DNA of 64,000 bases from Ascochyta rabiei (Eukaryota; Ascomycota; Dothideomycetes; Pleosporales; Didymellaceae). Position 1 is the stretch's first letter; each line of letters starts with the position of its first letter. Under the pieces are notes generated by a model, which was not told the origin of the DNA, ran no database searches, and saw nothing but the letters and a program-made list of their open reading frames with translations. Positions 10,933 through 23,760 of this stretch are shown in pieces. The stretch covers positions 1,894,251 through 1,958,250 of the forward strand of contig NC_082412.1 in NCBI RefSeq assembly GCF_004011695.2, written 5' to 3'. A program made the translations under genes and the position numbers.

Positions 10933-11815
10933 ATAGCTAAGGGATTTTCTAGGTCTTTCTAGCACGTTCTAACACGTTTTAGCAGATAGCACCGCACAAT
11001 ACACCTTAGTCACCTCTTTACACTGTTCCTAACTACTACTGCCTACTACTAACTGTTACTAACTCTTACTAACTACTATTTGCTATAGCTGTTATGTATT
11101 TACCTACTCGCTGTAAAATTAACATTTCTAGAAACAGTAGGACTACTAAGTGGTGCTGTATGCTCTATCTCTACTATATTACTAATAGTAATGTTAATAG
11201 GGACTGTTGTTTCTCTACTAACCTAGCTTTATAGGGTAGCCTGCGCTATAGGGACGCTTAGGCCTACTACTACATAGATTGTTACAATAGTAACAAGAAT
11301 TACCTATTAGTACGTGTTTTGTCTTCTTTTAGCTTATTTTAGCATCTTTTAACACATTTAGGGCCCTAATAAGTACACTACAAGCTATTTAAGGCTTTTT
11401 AGCGATATAGTGTGCCTTTACTTAGGTTAATATATAGTTACTACTTATTATACTACTATTATTAATACAGCTAGCGTTAAGACTACCCCTGTAACATCTA
11501 CTACAACTACGCCTATGTCTATTATTAAGAAGACTATACTAGGCAAGTCTATTACTTACTAGGCTAGCTTGTTACTAGGTATAATTTAAGAGTACGTTCA
11601 GTCTCTTTTTAGCTTATTATAGCATAATCTAACCTTTACAGGAACAATTTACTATAAGAAGACCTACTTATACTCTATAATAGTAACACTTACGTATATA
11701 AGTTAACCTTATTCAGCATCTATATTAAGAAGTAAGATAAATCTAAGGCTAGCGCTGTTAAGGCTAAGATAAAGCAAAAGAAGATGTTAGAGAAGAGTAG
11801 TAGTAAGTCTAATCT
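10933..11815 (-). mobile_element. G1a gypsy, 3'-region fragment (arm 1, outer part)
   Basis: Part of the 3' region of the host gypsy G1a, minus orientation, between G2 (ends 10932) and copia A (starts 11816). It aligns to the reverse complement of about 24040-24930 in G1c. The rest of the same element continues at 26239-27735 beyond copia A. The TSD AATCT is present at both copia A edges (11811-11815 and 26239-26243). Confidence 0.9.
11094..11815 (+). pseudogene. Antisense spliced gene of G1, exons 1-3 (arm 1 copy)
   Basis: Exon 1 is 11094-11309 (ATG, 72 codons). Intron 1 is 11310-11361 (GTACGT...TTAACAC...TTTAG). Exon 2 is 11362-11591. Intron 2 is 11592-11641 (GTACGT...TCTAAC...TTACAG). Exon 3 runs from 11642 until copia A interrupts it at 11815. 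The remainder (end of exon 3, intron 3, exon 4) is at 26244-26529. The phases match those of the G1c and G1b copies. Exon 1 is Cys-rich, with blocks such as KWCC and RDCC. Only a few TAG/TAA stops occur, all explainable as RIP. It is transcribed opposite to the gypsy genes. I do not recognise the protein. Confidence 0.7.
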
Positions 11816-11983
11816 TGTCAGATTAGATGGTAATAGTAATGAATTGATGATGATGTATTAATGTTCTGTTGTTGTTCTATGTAAGAGTGATTTTTGTCTT
11901 ATCTAGGTTCTGGTAGGGGCCCCTGCACGGTTTCTTAGCAGGTATATCGCCTAACCTATTTCTCTAATACCTTTTATTTAACA

Positions 11984-14252
11984 CACCCCCTTAGCTTAGA
12001 ATCCTATTACAAGCTGCGTAAACTAGTTAATTAACTCTTAAACGTAAGGTCCTCTAGTTGCTCTTATATCTTCTTAAGCAGGATATCCCTTAATATACCC
12101 TTCTAGCCCTTAATAAGTTCTAACTAATTAAGAAAGCTAGCCTATTTGCTAATTAGCAATAACTTTATTAATCTATCTGTAATTATATTATTAGATAGGA
12201 TATATTCTACTTTAATTATTTTATAGTTAACTTCTTATTATAACTAGTAGCTGTGTATATTAATATGCTAAAGTTTAGTTTATATATTAGTAATATCTAC
12301 AGTAACTAGATATTTTGTCTCTATATTATTGAATTTAATTGTTATTATTAGATTGCTTAGGGTTACCTAAAGCTCTTTTAATAGTTAAGAGGTAAATATT
12401 ACTTTCTTAGCTACTTAAGACAGTACTAGGAGCTTAGCCTTAGTAGTTAACGTTGTAACAGTATCTTGTTAATTTTCTTTCTAGGTAACAAGTCCTCTGA
12501 ATAGCTTAATAGCGTATCCTTAGGAACTCTTTTAGTCTACAGTGTTGTTAGAAAATAATATATTACTTGCAACTTTAAGTCCTTTACCCTGTCTAAAGTT
12601 AAGTAACAGATTCCTTATCTTTTGTAGGTACAGAAGCACTTAGTTACTAGAATCTTAGTATTTATTACTTAGGTTAACTAGAAAGTGTGTAAGTTGCAAC
12701 GTAGCAAACGCTTTATTAAGTTAAGTAGTTACTACTACAAATAACAGAGATCTAATCTTTTGCTAATATTAATTATTCTCTAGTAGTTTAGCTAGACTGT
12801 TTCTAGGCTTAAGTTTAAATTTAGACATTAGTATATTATACCTTATATTCTATCTAGTTACTAATTAACTAAACCTGTTAACATATACAGCTTATAACAA
12901 TTAAATTATCTATAACTGTCTATTATGTTAGACTTCTACACTAAGGAACTATTAAAGTTTATCTCCTCTAGTGTATAGGTATTGCTCCTATATCTGTTTA
13001 ATAGCATTATCTACCTCTTATTTGTGCTTTAGGTGGTATAAAATTATAATATTGTCTATATAGAAGAAGATAATTATTCTATCCTTAATTATACAGTATA
13101 GCTCTTATAGTACTTGTTTAAATGTAATTCTAGCTAATATTACTGTAAATTCCTTCTACTATAGTAGAAGGGAGATGCAAAGTCTGTATAAGGCTTTCTA
13201 TATCTTTAGTAAGGTGCCTATCTTCTTGTATCTTCTTAGCATTCTTATGTATATTTTGCACTTAATAGCTGTATAGACAAACGCATTAATAATATCCTAT
13301 TATTTTAGTTTAAGATTATATTTTACAGCAGTTACTATTAGTATTCTAAGTATTTAGCCTGTAAGTGTTGCTGTATACATGTCTTATAACGTAATATTAC
13401 GTTATTAGTCTCCTCTAACTACAAGCCTTACTTTATACTTATTAAAGTAGTAGTGTTTGTTAAACTTATATGTATAGACCTACATACAGTAAAGTATTTA
13501 TTATCTAGACTTCTAATTAGAGCTGCTGGAACTTTAGTCTATAACTCAATTTATTTGTAGCTTTATAGGTGTTTGTTTTCTGCTTATTTAAACATCTTAT
13601 AGAGAGGGTGCTCCTCTAGCTTTAAGTATGCTGTAGGTAATAGCAGAAGTTTATTCTTATATAGCTTAATTCCCTTTGCTATAATCCTCTTTAATTAAGC
13701 TTTATTAAAAGGTTTTCCTTTTTATTAACTAAGGTGTCCTGCCTTATTACCTGCTATAAATGCAGCTACCTACAGCGTTATTACAGACGTTCCTTAGTCT
13801 TGTTTAAGTTAGTCTGTTGTCTTACTATAGCTTAACTATTTAGGTAGGAATGCTGCTAGTAGAGGAGTTAGTAGAGGCGTTAGGTATAACTCTACAATCT
13901 TCCTGCCTTAGTAATATTAGGGTTGTTTAGCACGCAGAGCGTTCTTCTGTGTTATCTTATCCTTATAAAACGTTTTAGTTTTTTAATATATAGCTCTGTA
14001 TAGCTAGGATTTAAACTATACTAATTAAAGTTGGTAATTTCTCTAATATGTTGTGCATAAGGTTATCTATAATATCCTCTATTTTGCTATTAAATATTAT
14101 TTCTTTATTAAACGCTACATTACAGGTACTAATTACTTTAGCTATTAATAGGACCTAGATTTGGTATATGTTAGTAGACTGGTATCCTACTAAGTATCTA
14201 ATTTATACCTTTAGGTCTAGTCTTTATAGCCTTAATTTTCTTTAATAAGTGT
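11984..14252 (-). pseudogene. Copia A integrase C-term, RT and RNase H remnant (arm 1)
   Basis: Minus-strand mirror of 32422-34689. The RT active-site block FFYIDNIIILY is encoded near 13070-13040 and the RNase H segment near 12700-12400. Stops are RIP-type throughout. Up to about 13.4 kb I see no difference from arm 2. Between there and the Fot1-like insertion scattered differences begin, for example near 13,700-13,960. Confidence 0.87.
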
Positions 14253-14254
14253 TA

Positions 14255-16118
14255 ACGTACCCTACAGGCGAGTCGGACAACAGGCAAGTCAGACACTTTT
14301 GCCAAGCCCCTACCAAACACCTCCTCCTTTACTAATGTCTTCTTAACAACACTATTTAAACGCGTTAAAGGAAGCGCAGATACAGCTTGCGCTCCAGGCT
14401 CTTAAACAAGACGCGACTCTATCTCTGCAACGCGCTGCTGCTATCTACAAGGTCCCTCGAAGCACACTAAGTAACTAGCGCACTAGACAACCTTCACGCG
14501 CTAATTCTATAGCTAACTTACAGAAGCTGGACAATAATAAGGAGGAGGTAATTATTAAACATGTTCTTAAGCTAGATGTGTAAGGATTTTCCCCTTAGCT
14601 CTTAGATGTGGCTACTATAGCCAATTCTTTGCGCGCTAAGTGTAATCTAGGCCCTATTAGCGTAAACTGGCCTAGTATGTTTGTTAAGCAACACCTAGAA
14701 CTTAAAGTTAAGTTTAATTACAAGTATAACTATAAGAGATCTCTTTATAAGGATCCTAAGGTTCTACAGGGCTGGTTTAGCCTGGTAGCTAATACTAAAG
14801 CTAAGTATAGCATCTAGGATAAAGACACGTACAACTTTAACAAGACAGGCTTTATAATAGGCTAGATCTCCCTAGGAGCAGTTGTTACAGCTTTAGAACA
14901 ACAAGGTTGGCCAAAAGCTATCCAGCTAGGCGACTAGGAGTGGGCTACGGCAATAGTGAGCATCAATGCTAAAGGATAGGCCATTCTAGCCTTCCTTATC
15001 TTTAAGGCCTACTACCACCTCTCTGCCTGGTACAAGGAGGAAGAACTGCCTTAAGACTGGGTTATTAGAGTCTCTAATAATAGCTAGACTACCAACAAGC
15101 TTGGTATAGACTAGATAAACCACTTTAACAGGCATATAAAGGAGCGTACTGTTAGCACCTACTATTTACTTATTATTAATAGTTATAAGAGCTACAACTC
15201 TCTTAAATTCCAGTAATACTGTAAGGATAACAAGATTATTGCTCTCTGTTTGCCTTCTTACTTATTACACCTTACACAGCCCCTTAATATAGGTTATTTT
15301 GCTGCTTTAAAGAAGGCGTATAGGCGCTAAGCTAAAGTACTTATATAGAACTAGATTAACTATATTATAAAGACAGAGTTCCTGCCATACTTTATACGCG
15401 CCTACAACGCTGCAATTACTTCTAAGAATATCTAGGGAGGGTTCTAAGGTGCTAGATTGGTCCTATTTGACCTAGACCAGGTTATAATGGCCCTTAATGT
15501 GAAGTTACGCACTCTATCACCACCACTACCTGTTAACAACAAGCTCTGGCAGTCGCAAACCCTAAGCAACACCCTTAAACTTAGGTCGCAATTAACACTT
15601 ATAAAGACAAGGATTTAGAAGTATATAGATAGTTCGCCTACCTCTATAGTTAAGGCGTTTAAGAAGGTAGTAAAGGGGGCAGCAATAATTGCGCATAAGC
15701 TAGTGTTAGCGCAACAGGAGATTACTTAGCTTTAAGCTGCTAATAAGGCAGCTATATAACAAAAATTACATAAAAGAAAGTAAGTTTAGGTAGAAGGGAC
15801 CCTAACATTTAAAGAGGGCTAGCGATTAACAGCGCTTAAGGAGTTTAGGGCGCGTAGTAATAGGAAGAAGGTAAAGAAGCAGGTGCGCGCTAAAGGAGGT
15901 AAGCCCTCCTAAAGGCGCTGTGGACGGTGTAATTAGACAGGACATAACGCGCGAACATGTAAGAAAGAGGTAGAAGTAGTTTCTAAATAGTATTACAGAC
16001 TATACTGCACGTTACAGCACTAAACTAGGTTATTTTAGGCCATAATAGGGTAGTGTTTGGTAGGGGCTTGGCAAAAGTGTCTGACTTGCCTGTTGTCCGA
16101 CTCGCCTGTAGGGTACGT
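14255..16118 (+). mobile_element. Fot1/pogo-like DNA transposon, arm 1 copy
   Basis: 1,864 bp, flanked by TA (14253-14254 and 16119-16120). The perfect-looking terminal inverted repeats of ~65 bp begin ACGTACCCTACAGGCGAGTC. The size, TA target and 551-codon transposase match the Fot1/pogo branch of the Tc1-mariner superfamily. It lies between the integrase and RT parts of copia A, in the same place as in arm 2. Confidence 0.95.
14335..15990 (+). pseudogene. Fot1-like transposase, full-length but RIP-inactivated (arm 1)
   Basis: The frame from ATG 14335 to TAG 15990 is 551 codons, close to the ~540 aa usual for Fot1. It opens with an HTH (psq-type) block, IQLALQALKQDATLSLQRAAAIY..VPRSTL. A CENP-B/Tc5-type DNA-binding region follows (ANSLRAKCNLGP, VKQHLELKVKFN). 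The DDE domain has YNFNKTGF, then LLIINSYKSYNS, then PLNIGYFAALKKAY. All three expected catalytic Asp are Asn. A CCHC knuckle (C-x2-C-x4-H-x4-C) ends the protein. In-frame stops occur at codon 4 (TAA) and about a dozen later TAG/TAA, so it is inactive. The longest stop-free piece is 14608-14817. Confidence 0.93.
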
Positions 16119-16120
16119 TA

Positions 16121-18216
16121 TTAGTTATAGTAAATGCTTTGCATCTGTATACTCTTAAGTAAGCCTAGTTTAGATTTTAAGGTCTAGTAACTATACTATT
16201 TATAGTAGCTGTACGCATAAAGAATATTTTGTACAGTAATCTCTACTTATTTAGATAATTTAGTGTCTAATTGTATAGGTATACTGCTGCTCTAGTAATT
16301 TCTAGCTAGAGTTCCTATAGTAGATTTACGTCTAGTTAAATTATATATACCTTCTCTTTTATTACACCCCCTAAACGTTCTACTCTTCTATTTTAAGCTT
16401 ATGTGTCTAGAGTAGAAGTCTTAAGTCTTATTAAGAGGGACATGCACTATCTCTAAACCTCTCATTTAACTGTAACAATTTTGTTATCTATCTTAATTAC
16501 CTTAACTATAATATTAAACTTTTTCTTTAAGAACTAGACAAAGATCCTAAGTAGACAGATAATAGATCTTATAGGCCTATTGTCTGTAAAGTAGAAGTCC
16601 TACATGTACTAATAGTGTTAGCAGGTAATAAGTATTTAACTCTTTTTCTTATTAAAGCTTCCTGCTTTATATTTATAGAAGTCTATAGCTCTTTATTTGC
16701 CTAGGTCTTTATTATTTAATTATATGGTTCTTTATATTTAATACTTTAATTTTAATTATCTACATATATTATATTATACTGTTATAACACCTTTACTCTT
16801 TACATCCTTAGATTAATATATAAGGTACTTAATTATAGATAGTTCTAGATGTCTAAGCCTCTTATGCTATATTATAGCTGTTACTCTCTATAGTAATCTT
16901 CTATTGCAATTTGTACGCACATAGAGTGCTGCTGTAGCTATATTTAGTTATTTAATAGCCTACTATCTAAAGCTTTCTATAAGTATAGCTATAATGTTGC
17001 TGTTTCTTAAATATAGCGGTATTAGATCTTCTTAGTTATTCTACTATATTCCTTATCTTTAGAGTAGCCTAAATAATAATAGGTTGCAGAGGAAATCTGG
17101 GCACTACGCAACATTGTCTAAGTGTAGTACTTGTTTGCCTTAAGATCCCTCTACTAATATATTAACAGTACTATATCCTTGTATCTAAACCTTAGAGTTC
17201 CTAGTCTAGATACAATCTCCTATTAATGCCTAGCGTATGTCTCTAAGTCTTAAGAGGTTATTATAGATATGCATAGTTAAGCTAGAATCTAGAAGAAATA
17301 CCTTCTCTAATAGATATCCTTAATTGCTTATACTATATACTGCTTTTATACTACCTTTATTAACATAAGTAATTTCTTAGCTATCTATTTACTCAATAAT
17401 CTTGTCTAGTATTTAAGACGTCCTAATATGTGGAGTAATTAAAATAAGAGTTTATTATTACTAGGCAGGGTTACTTTAAACTAGTATTTAGTTTGTTTAC
17501 TATTCTTTATAAGTCCAGCTTATATTAGAGTTTATACTATACTAGCTTTATAATACTTTAATTTAGTTTAAAATAATTAGAGGTTTCTAAAATATTATTA
17601 ACATAGTAATAGTTACTAATAATATAGCGCTGTTTTTAAGCTAGACATATGTCTACAGCTTCTACTAAATTCTTTCTTTAGAATTGCTTAGACTTATTAC
17701 TAGACGCATTTATTTATACTTTAATTGCCTTTAGTTTAGGGATGCAGATAGCGCTCTAATTTGCACACTTAAGGCGTCTCTCTGTGTGTTTAAGTTAGAT
17801 TCACTGCTTACTGCAAAGGCTCTACTATGTATTATAAAGCTACTTTTTATTTTACCTTATATTAGATAGGCTAGGCTTATATATTTATAGAAGGGTTTTA
17901 CTATCTATCTTCTTTCTATATTACTATAGTTGCTTCCTGTACTAGTAAATATTGCTATCTATACTAGGGAAATCTTTAAGACTACTTTTAGGAAGTTATC
18001 TATAACTAGCTTGCTCTATAATATGTCCCCTATTTTATAAGCTTCTATATAAGTTAAAGCTTAGTTATATTTACTAAGCTATAGTTCCTAATTTAATAGG
18101 ACTCTTATAGGCTTTAGTGCTTTATAGTACCTTTCTTATACCCTTCTAATCTTGTTATTAAGATCTACTACTACTACTGCCTAGACATTTCTAATTAAGG
18201 TATGCAGAGTGCTGTG
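16121..18216 (-). pseudogene. Copia A integrase and Gag-protease remnant (arm 1, middle)
   Basis: Minus-strand part of copia A between the Fot1-like insertion and G1c. The integrase block with RAAVYLYN-like residues lies near 16330-16250. The Gag zinc knuckle lies near 17650-17600 (C-x2-C-x4-Y-x4-C in the arm 2 copy). Compared with 28458-30553, differences are more frequent than in the outer arms and include transversions, especially in the last 300 bp before 18216. Confidence 0.82.
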
Positions 18217-18418
18217 TATTAGGCGCTAGGCCTAGAGGTACCTCTGCTAGTCTTGGCGAGCTACTATAGGGCTAGTTAGCCCAGACTATATAAAGGTGTT
18301 AGAGGTTGTTACTAATACTTTAGCAATTAGTCTTGTTACTACATACTACGTACCTTAATACACCTACTATCCTCTTTAACTCTATCCTTTCTTACAATTG
18401 CTTTATATACTCTTTATA
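18217..18418 (+). repeat. 5' LTR of G1c
   Basis: 202 bp, starting TATTAGGCGCTAGGCC (the TG start mutated to TA) and ending CTCTTTATA. It is near-identical to the LTRs at 25310, 48342 and 55442 and to the truncated one at 63750. A TATATAAAGG box lies near 18286 within the LTR. Confidence 0.94.
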
Positions 18419-18479
18419 TTCTAATTACTCTTATATTATAATTAAAGATAGACCTAAGCTACTATAAGTCTTAAACTAA

Positions 18480-19700
18480 ATTATCTAGGCTTACTGTCTT
18501 TAGAGAGGGACTAAGACAACCTACCTGTAGGAGAGCTGGTAGAGCGTAAGGTAACACCTCCCTCTGCAGATAAGGAGATACCTTAACAGACACTAAGTGT
18601 CTATAGTGCCTTAAGAGGATCTGTAGGTCCTCTAGGCAGTACACCTTACCCTAGAATCTACATCTATAGGGCAGCTTCAGCTAAAGAAGGCTAGAATAGC
18701 CTAGAAGTAGGTAATTAATAACAGGAGTTAGAAAACTTGCGTAAATAGTTGTAAGAGACAAAAGACTAAAAGGAACTTTCCTCTCTTTGTAAACTTAGAC
18801 GCAAATATAACAAAGAAGATCTAGTAATAATCCTATCTTTCTAAAAAGAACTAGAAGAGGTAAAGAAACTATAGTCTTCCTTATCTATAAATCTTCTATA
18901 ACCTAAACCTCTATAGAAGTACATAAAGCACAACCACACTAAATATAACTATTAGAAGAGAGATTATAAGAGATACTTCCTCTAATCCCTAGTTAATTTC
19001 CTTATAGAGGAATAAAAGATTAACTTTAGCATAAGGTACCTCTTAGAGAACCTAAAGACGTTATAGTAGGCCTACTGCACAACTAACTGCTGTAATTAGC
19101 TAACCTAGGAACTAACGTAGCAAGAGCTAAAAAGAATTATACTAGATACTCTAGGGAAAACTAGCTAAATACAAGCAAGTGGCGTATAAATCCTTAAAGT
19201 AATATAAGTAGTAGAAATCTTAGTCTTCTATAGATCTAATAGACTTTATACGTCTACTATAGGAGGAACTAGGTAACTTATATATGCTAGAGCTTTAAGT
19301 CCTAGAATATGTTGCTATACTGCTCTCTAGTATATAAAAGAACTTATTCCTTATCCTCTATAATTAAAGGGACACAATCCTAAAGGTAGAGGAATAAGCT
19401 AATATTATAAACTAGAGCCTGGGTTAGTATAGCTAACAGCCACCTAAGAAGACTCTAGGTAAGGGCAAGATAAATAACAAAGGACTATAGAAGCGCTAAT
19501 TTAGTAACTGTAGGTTAGAGGGGAACACAAAAACCCTAAAAAAGTTATTTAAGTCTAAGAAGTTCTATAAGGAGCTAGTAAAGGGTAAGAAGGGCTAAGA
19601 CAGGCTACACAAGGCCTAAAACGCATGCGTTTAGTGTAGAGAAACTAGTTACTACCGCCCTAACTGCCTAAAGCTAAAGTTAAACTAGAAAGACCCTGCT
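18480..19700 (+). pseudogene. G1c Gag remnant
   Basis: A charged, Lys/Glu-rich Gag region ends in a zinc knuckle near 19620-19675. The knuckle reads C-x2-C-R-E-T-S-Y-Y-R-P-N-C, that is CX2CX4HX4C with His changed to Tyr. Many TAG/TAA stops are present. The same region in G1b is about 48605-49825. Confidence 0.8.
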
Positions 19701-19739
19701 CTAGATAAGTTAGGAAAAGACAAGGGGCCTAAGACCTAT

Positions 19740-22700
19740 TCTCCTTTCTTATAGCCTATATTAAATTGTCTAAAGAGAAGAAAGAGAATATCTCTCTTTA
19801 TAAAGCAGTATACCTAAAACACACACGCCTACTTATAGTTAAAGCATCTATAGGCAACACAGAGAACGGAAAAGCCTTAATAGATAGAAGGTTATAACTA
19901 AACTTGATTTTAGTTCTTATAGCAAAGGAGCAGGATCTAGAGGTTACACTATTAAATAAAATAGTGGCTAAAGGTGTAGGCGGAGCAGAATTACCTATCT
20001 ACAGAGTACCTACAGCAGAAGTATCTATTATTAACTCCTGTAGAAGATACAAGGTCTAACAGATACCTTTTGTAGTTACAGACCTACAAAAGTACAAGAT
20101 ATACCTTAGATTACTATAGATTAACTAGATAAACTCTAAGCTAAGCTATTTAAGCTAGTATATGCTCTTCTAAGGGAAGAAGTATAGGGACTCTCCTACA
20201 CTAGAGAAAATAGCGTTAGAAGATACTAAAGAGTTTAAACGCACTATAAGAAGTTTCTTAGTAGACGTTTATATATGTATAGTAAACTTAGTAGGTATAT
20301 ATAACCTAATATCTGCTAAAAAGAGCCTAATTCTAGAAGTGTATTGCGAATATGCGTACTTAGGATTAGAGGATAATGCTTAGGTCCTACTAGAGTATAG
20401 AGAGCACAACCTATTAATTAATCTTACAGAAGATGCTACTTCCCCCTACTAACTGTTATACAGACTATCTGTAATAGAATTAGAGATACTTAGGAAGTAT
20501 CTAGCAGAATATCTACAACGTGGCTAGATATAACACTTAAGGTCGCTAGTAGGGGCGCCTATTCTCTTTTTAAAGAAGAAAGACAGTAACCTATAACTGT
20601 GTGTAGACTATAGAGGTCTAAATAAGATAATAGTTAAACACTACTATCTATTGCTACTAATTATAGAGTTACTAGAATAACTAGCGTAAGCTAAGTTCTA
20701 TACTAAACTAGATGTACGTAAGGTATATTACTGTATCTAAATTAAGAAAGGGGATAAGTAGAAGTCTGCTTTTTAAACTAAGTATAGACATTTTAAGTAT
20801 ATAGTAATACTGTTTAGACTTATAAATACTCCTGCCTAATTTTAGGCCTATATAAATAAGGCACTAATAGGATTAGTTAATATAACTTATATTATGTATT
20901 TAGACAACATATTAGTATACTCTAAGACAGAGGAAGACTATATTAGACATGTTAAGGTGGTCTTAGAGAGGCTTTGTAAGGTAAACCTTTATATATGCTT
21001 AGATAAGTGTAAATAGCACTGTTAACATATAGAGTACCTTAGGTACATAGTCTTACCTAAAGAGGTAAGCATTAACCTAGACAGGGTTAAATAAATCTAA
21101 GAATAGCTAATCCTGCGCACAGTTTGCAATTGCTAAGTATTTATAGGCTTTATAAACTACTATTAGAAGTTTATTACAGGGTTTTCTAAATTAGCCTTGC
21201 TATTAACCTAATTAACCTAGAAAGGGCTAAATTTAGCTAAATCTGGTTAAGCAATAAGGAAGGAGGAGAGTTAGCCTCTTAAGCTAAGCAAAGAATCCTT
21301 GTAAGCTTTCTAGAATATAAAGGATTTATTTATTAACATACCTATCTTAGTTTATTTTATACCTAGGAGACAGACTAGGATTAAAGTAGATGCCTCTAGA
21401 GGCGCTATCTTAGGAATCCTCAGTTAACTAGTCCTTAGGGAGGGGAAGCTGGCCTAATAGAGGCCTGTAGACTTCTATTTAAAGAAGTTAATCTAAGTAG
21501 AGTATAACTATAATACTTATAACTAGGAACTCCTTATAATGGTCTAGAGCCTACAGGATTAGTAAAGATACTTAGACAGTACCTTCTTTAAGATCTTAAC
21601 AGATTACTAAAACCTAAAATAGTTTATAGAGATAAAGGTTTTTAGCTATTAGTAAGTAAGGGCATACTTAGTGTTATCTAAGTTTAACTTTATAATTACT
21701 TATTGCCTAGGGTCTATAAACCCTGTAGATAGACCCTTATAGTGTCCTAATTATATAAGAGAGGTATAAGACCCCTTATAAAAGTATAATAAGGCTTTTA
21801 TATAACTGCTTTAGGAGATCCTAACTAGGAGGAACTCTAATGCTCCCCTAGTAGCAGCTATAACCCTTTATTTGTCTGTTAAAGGAAGAAAGGACATAAG
21901 GGATCTTAAAAGAGAAGAATTAAGAAAGAACAGTTACATAGAGCTAACAACAGACTTAGACAACACAGACAAACTCTCTAGCACTAAAAAATAGTTAAGC
22001 AACATTAAAATAGGACAAAAAAACCTAGAAAAAGATAGTATAGCTAAGGAGAAGCGTATCCTACTTATAAGGCTAAAAGATAAAGTGCGAGTTATTAAAG
22101 AACGTCACAATAACCTAATATTAGGACACTTTAGAGCACAAAGGACCTTAGAGAAGATTTAGCGCAGATATACCTAGAAGGGCATTACTAAGGATATATT
22201 AGACTACTGCTATAACTTCTTAGTATATACGAGATTAACTGCTACCTAACATAAACTATACAGGTTATTACAACCTTTACTAGTGCTAAGCTAACTATAG
22301 GAGGACGTAACAATAGATTTTATTACAGAATTACCCTCTAGTAAGGTGGCTAGGCTAGTGTATAACTCTATACTAGTAGTAGTGTATAAATTAACTAAAA
22401 TATCACACTATATACTAGCTAGGGCTAATTAGGATAGAAAAGATCTAGCATATACCTAGATTAGAGAAATTATCTACTTACACAGCGCGCTAGCACAAAT
22501 TATCTTAGATTAGGGGCTACTAATAAACTTAAAGACATAGGAAACCTTTAACCACTATTTAAACTTAAGACAAGTCTTAACGTCAGCCTATTATCCCTAG
22601 ACAGATAGCCAAACAGAAAGGCAAAATCAGACTCTTAAACAGTACTTACGTTGCTATTATACTTTAGAAGAAAACAATTAGGCCCTATAGATTTTAATTA

Positions 22701-23400
22701 CAGAATTTATATATAATAATAGCATTTATATATCTATAAATATAACACCTTTCTAAGCCTGTTAGAGTATAGATCTAAGAAGCACAGATTAGCCTACTTT
22801 AGCATTTAAAGGCAGAGAATCTCCCCTTACAAAGGAATTAGCTGCTAGAGTTATTGCCTTACAGGCTACCTGCAAAGTAAATATAGAAAAGTTAAACAAG
22901 TATTAAAAGAAACACTTAGATAAGAAACAACTACTAGCACCCTTTAAAGTAGGCAACGAAGTACTAGTCTCTAGTAAGAATATTAGGAGAGTACACCTAA
23001 AAAAGAAGCTAGATTAGAAATACCTAGGACCTAGGACTATTATAGCCTAGATTAGCCCTAGTGTATACAAAGTAGACCTACTAGGAACAAAGGGGATCTA
23101 TCTAGTATTCTATGCGTTACTGCTAGACCTATATATACTAAGAAGTTAACTCCTAATTATATAGGAATAAATATAAAAACCTATAGTTAAGGGGAAAAAG
23201 AAGGTATAGGATATAGAAAAAGTCCTTAACAGAAGGCAATTAGCTAAGAGACAATAGGAATACCTTATTAAGTAGGACAGATTCCCTAACTTAAAAAATT
23301 CCTAGGAAATTAGCACAAATCTTTCTAAAGAAGCGCTGAAGCAATACTAGAAAATAATAAAGTAACTACTTAGACTGCGTAATAAGACGTTAAGGTTAAA
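19740..23400 (+). pseudogene. G1c Pol remnant: protease, RT, RNase H, integrase, chromodomain
   Basis: Retroviral-type aspartyl protease near 19840-19900 (KALIDRRL, from the usual ALIDSGA). RT near 20450-21050, including GAPILFLKKKDSNL, CVDYRGLNKI and YLDNILVYSKTEEDY (YLDD with one Asp lost). RNase H near 21310-21560 (IKVDASRGAILGIL). Integrase near 22080-22760: an HHCC region, FITELP, then TSAYYPWTDSQTERQNQTLKQYLRCY. Near 23190-23370 the block YLIKWDRFPNLKNSWEIS is a chromodomain of the type that marks chromoviruses. Stops throughout are TAG/TAA. The gene is dead but full length. Confidence 0.92.
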
Positions 23401-23760
23401 GTCTAAAAAAGGAGGGGACTAAAAAGGCTAAATACCTTTACTGAATTATAATTTTTCCCTATAGGGGTTTTTTAATTAATAAGTATTTAATAGTTTACGC
23501 TAAGGGAAAATATAACCTAACCTTACCCTAAGAAATACAGACTAGCTAAAGTAGATATCTTTTAGCCTATTATAGCCGTTTCTAATATAAGGAGATAAAG
23601 AAAGTTATACGCTACGTTATATAGTTACAATTATAAGCAAATATAGAAGAATTAGTATAAAAGAACACCTTTCTAGTATTGTTTAGACTATCTAAGAGTG
23701 TAATGCACTTAATTGCTATATTAGCCTAAAACTATCTACTAACTATAAACTTAGGTATTA

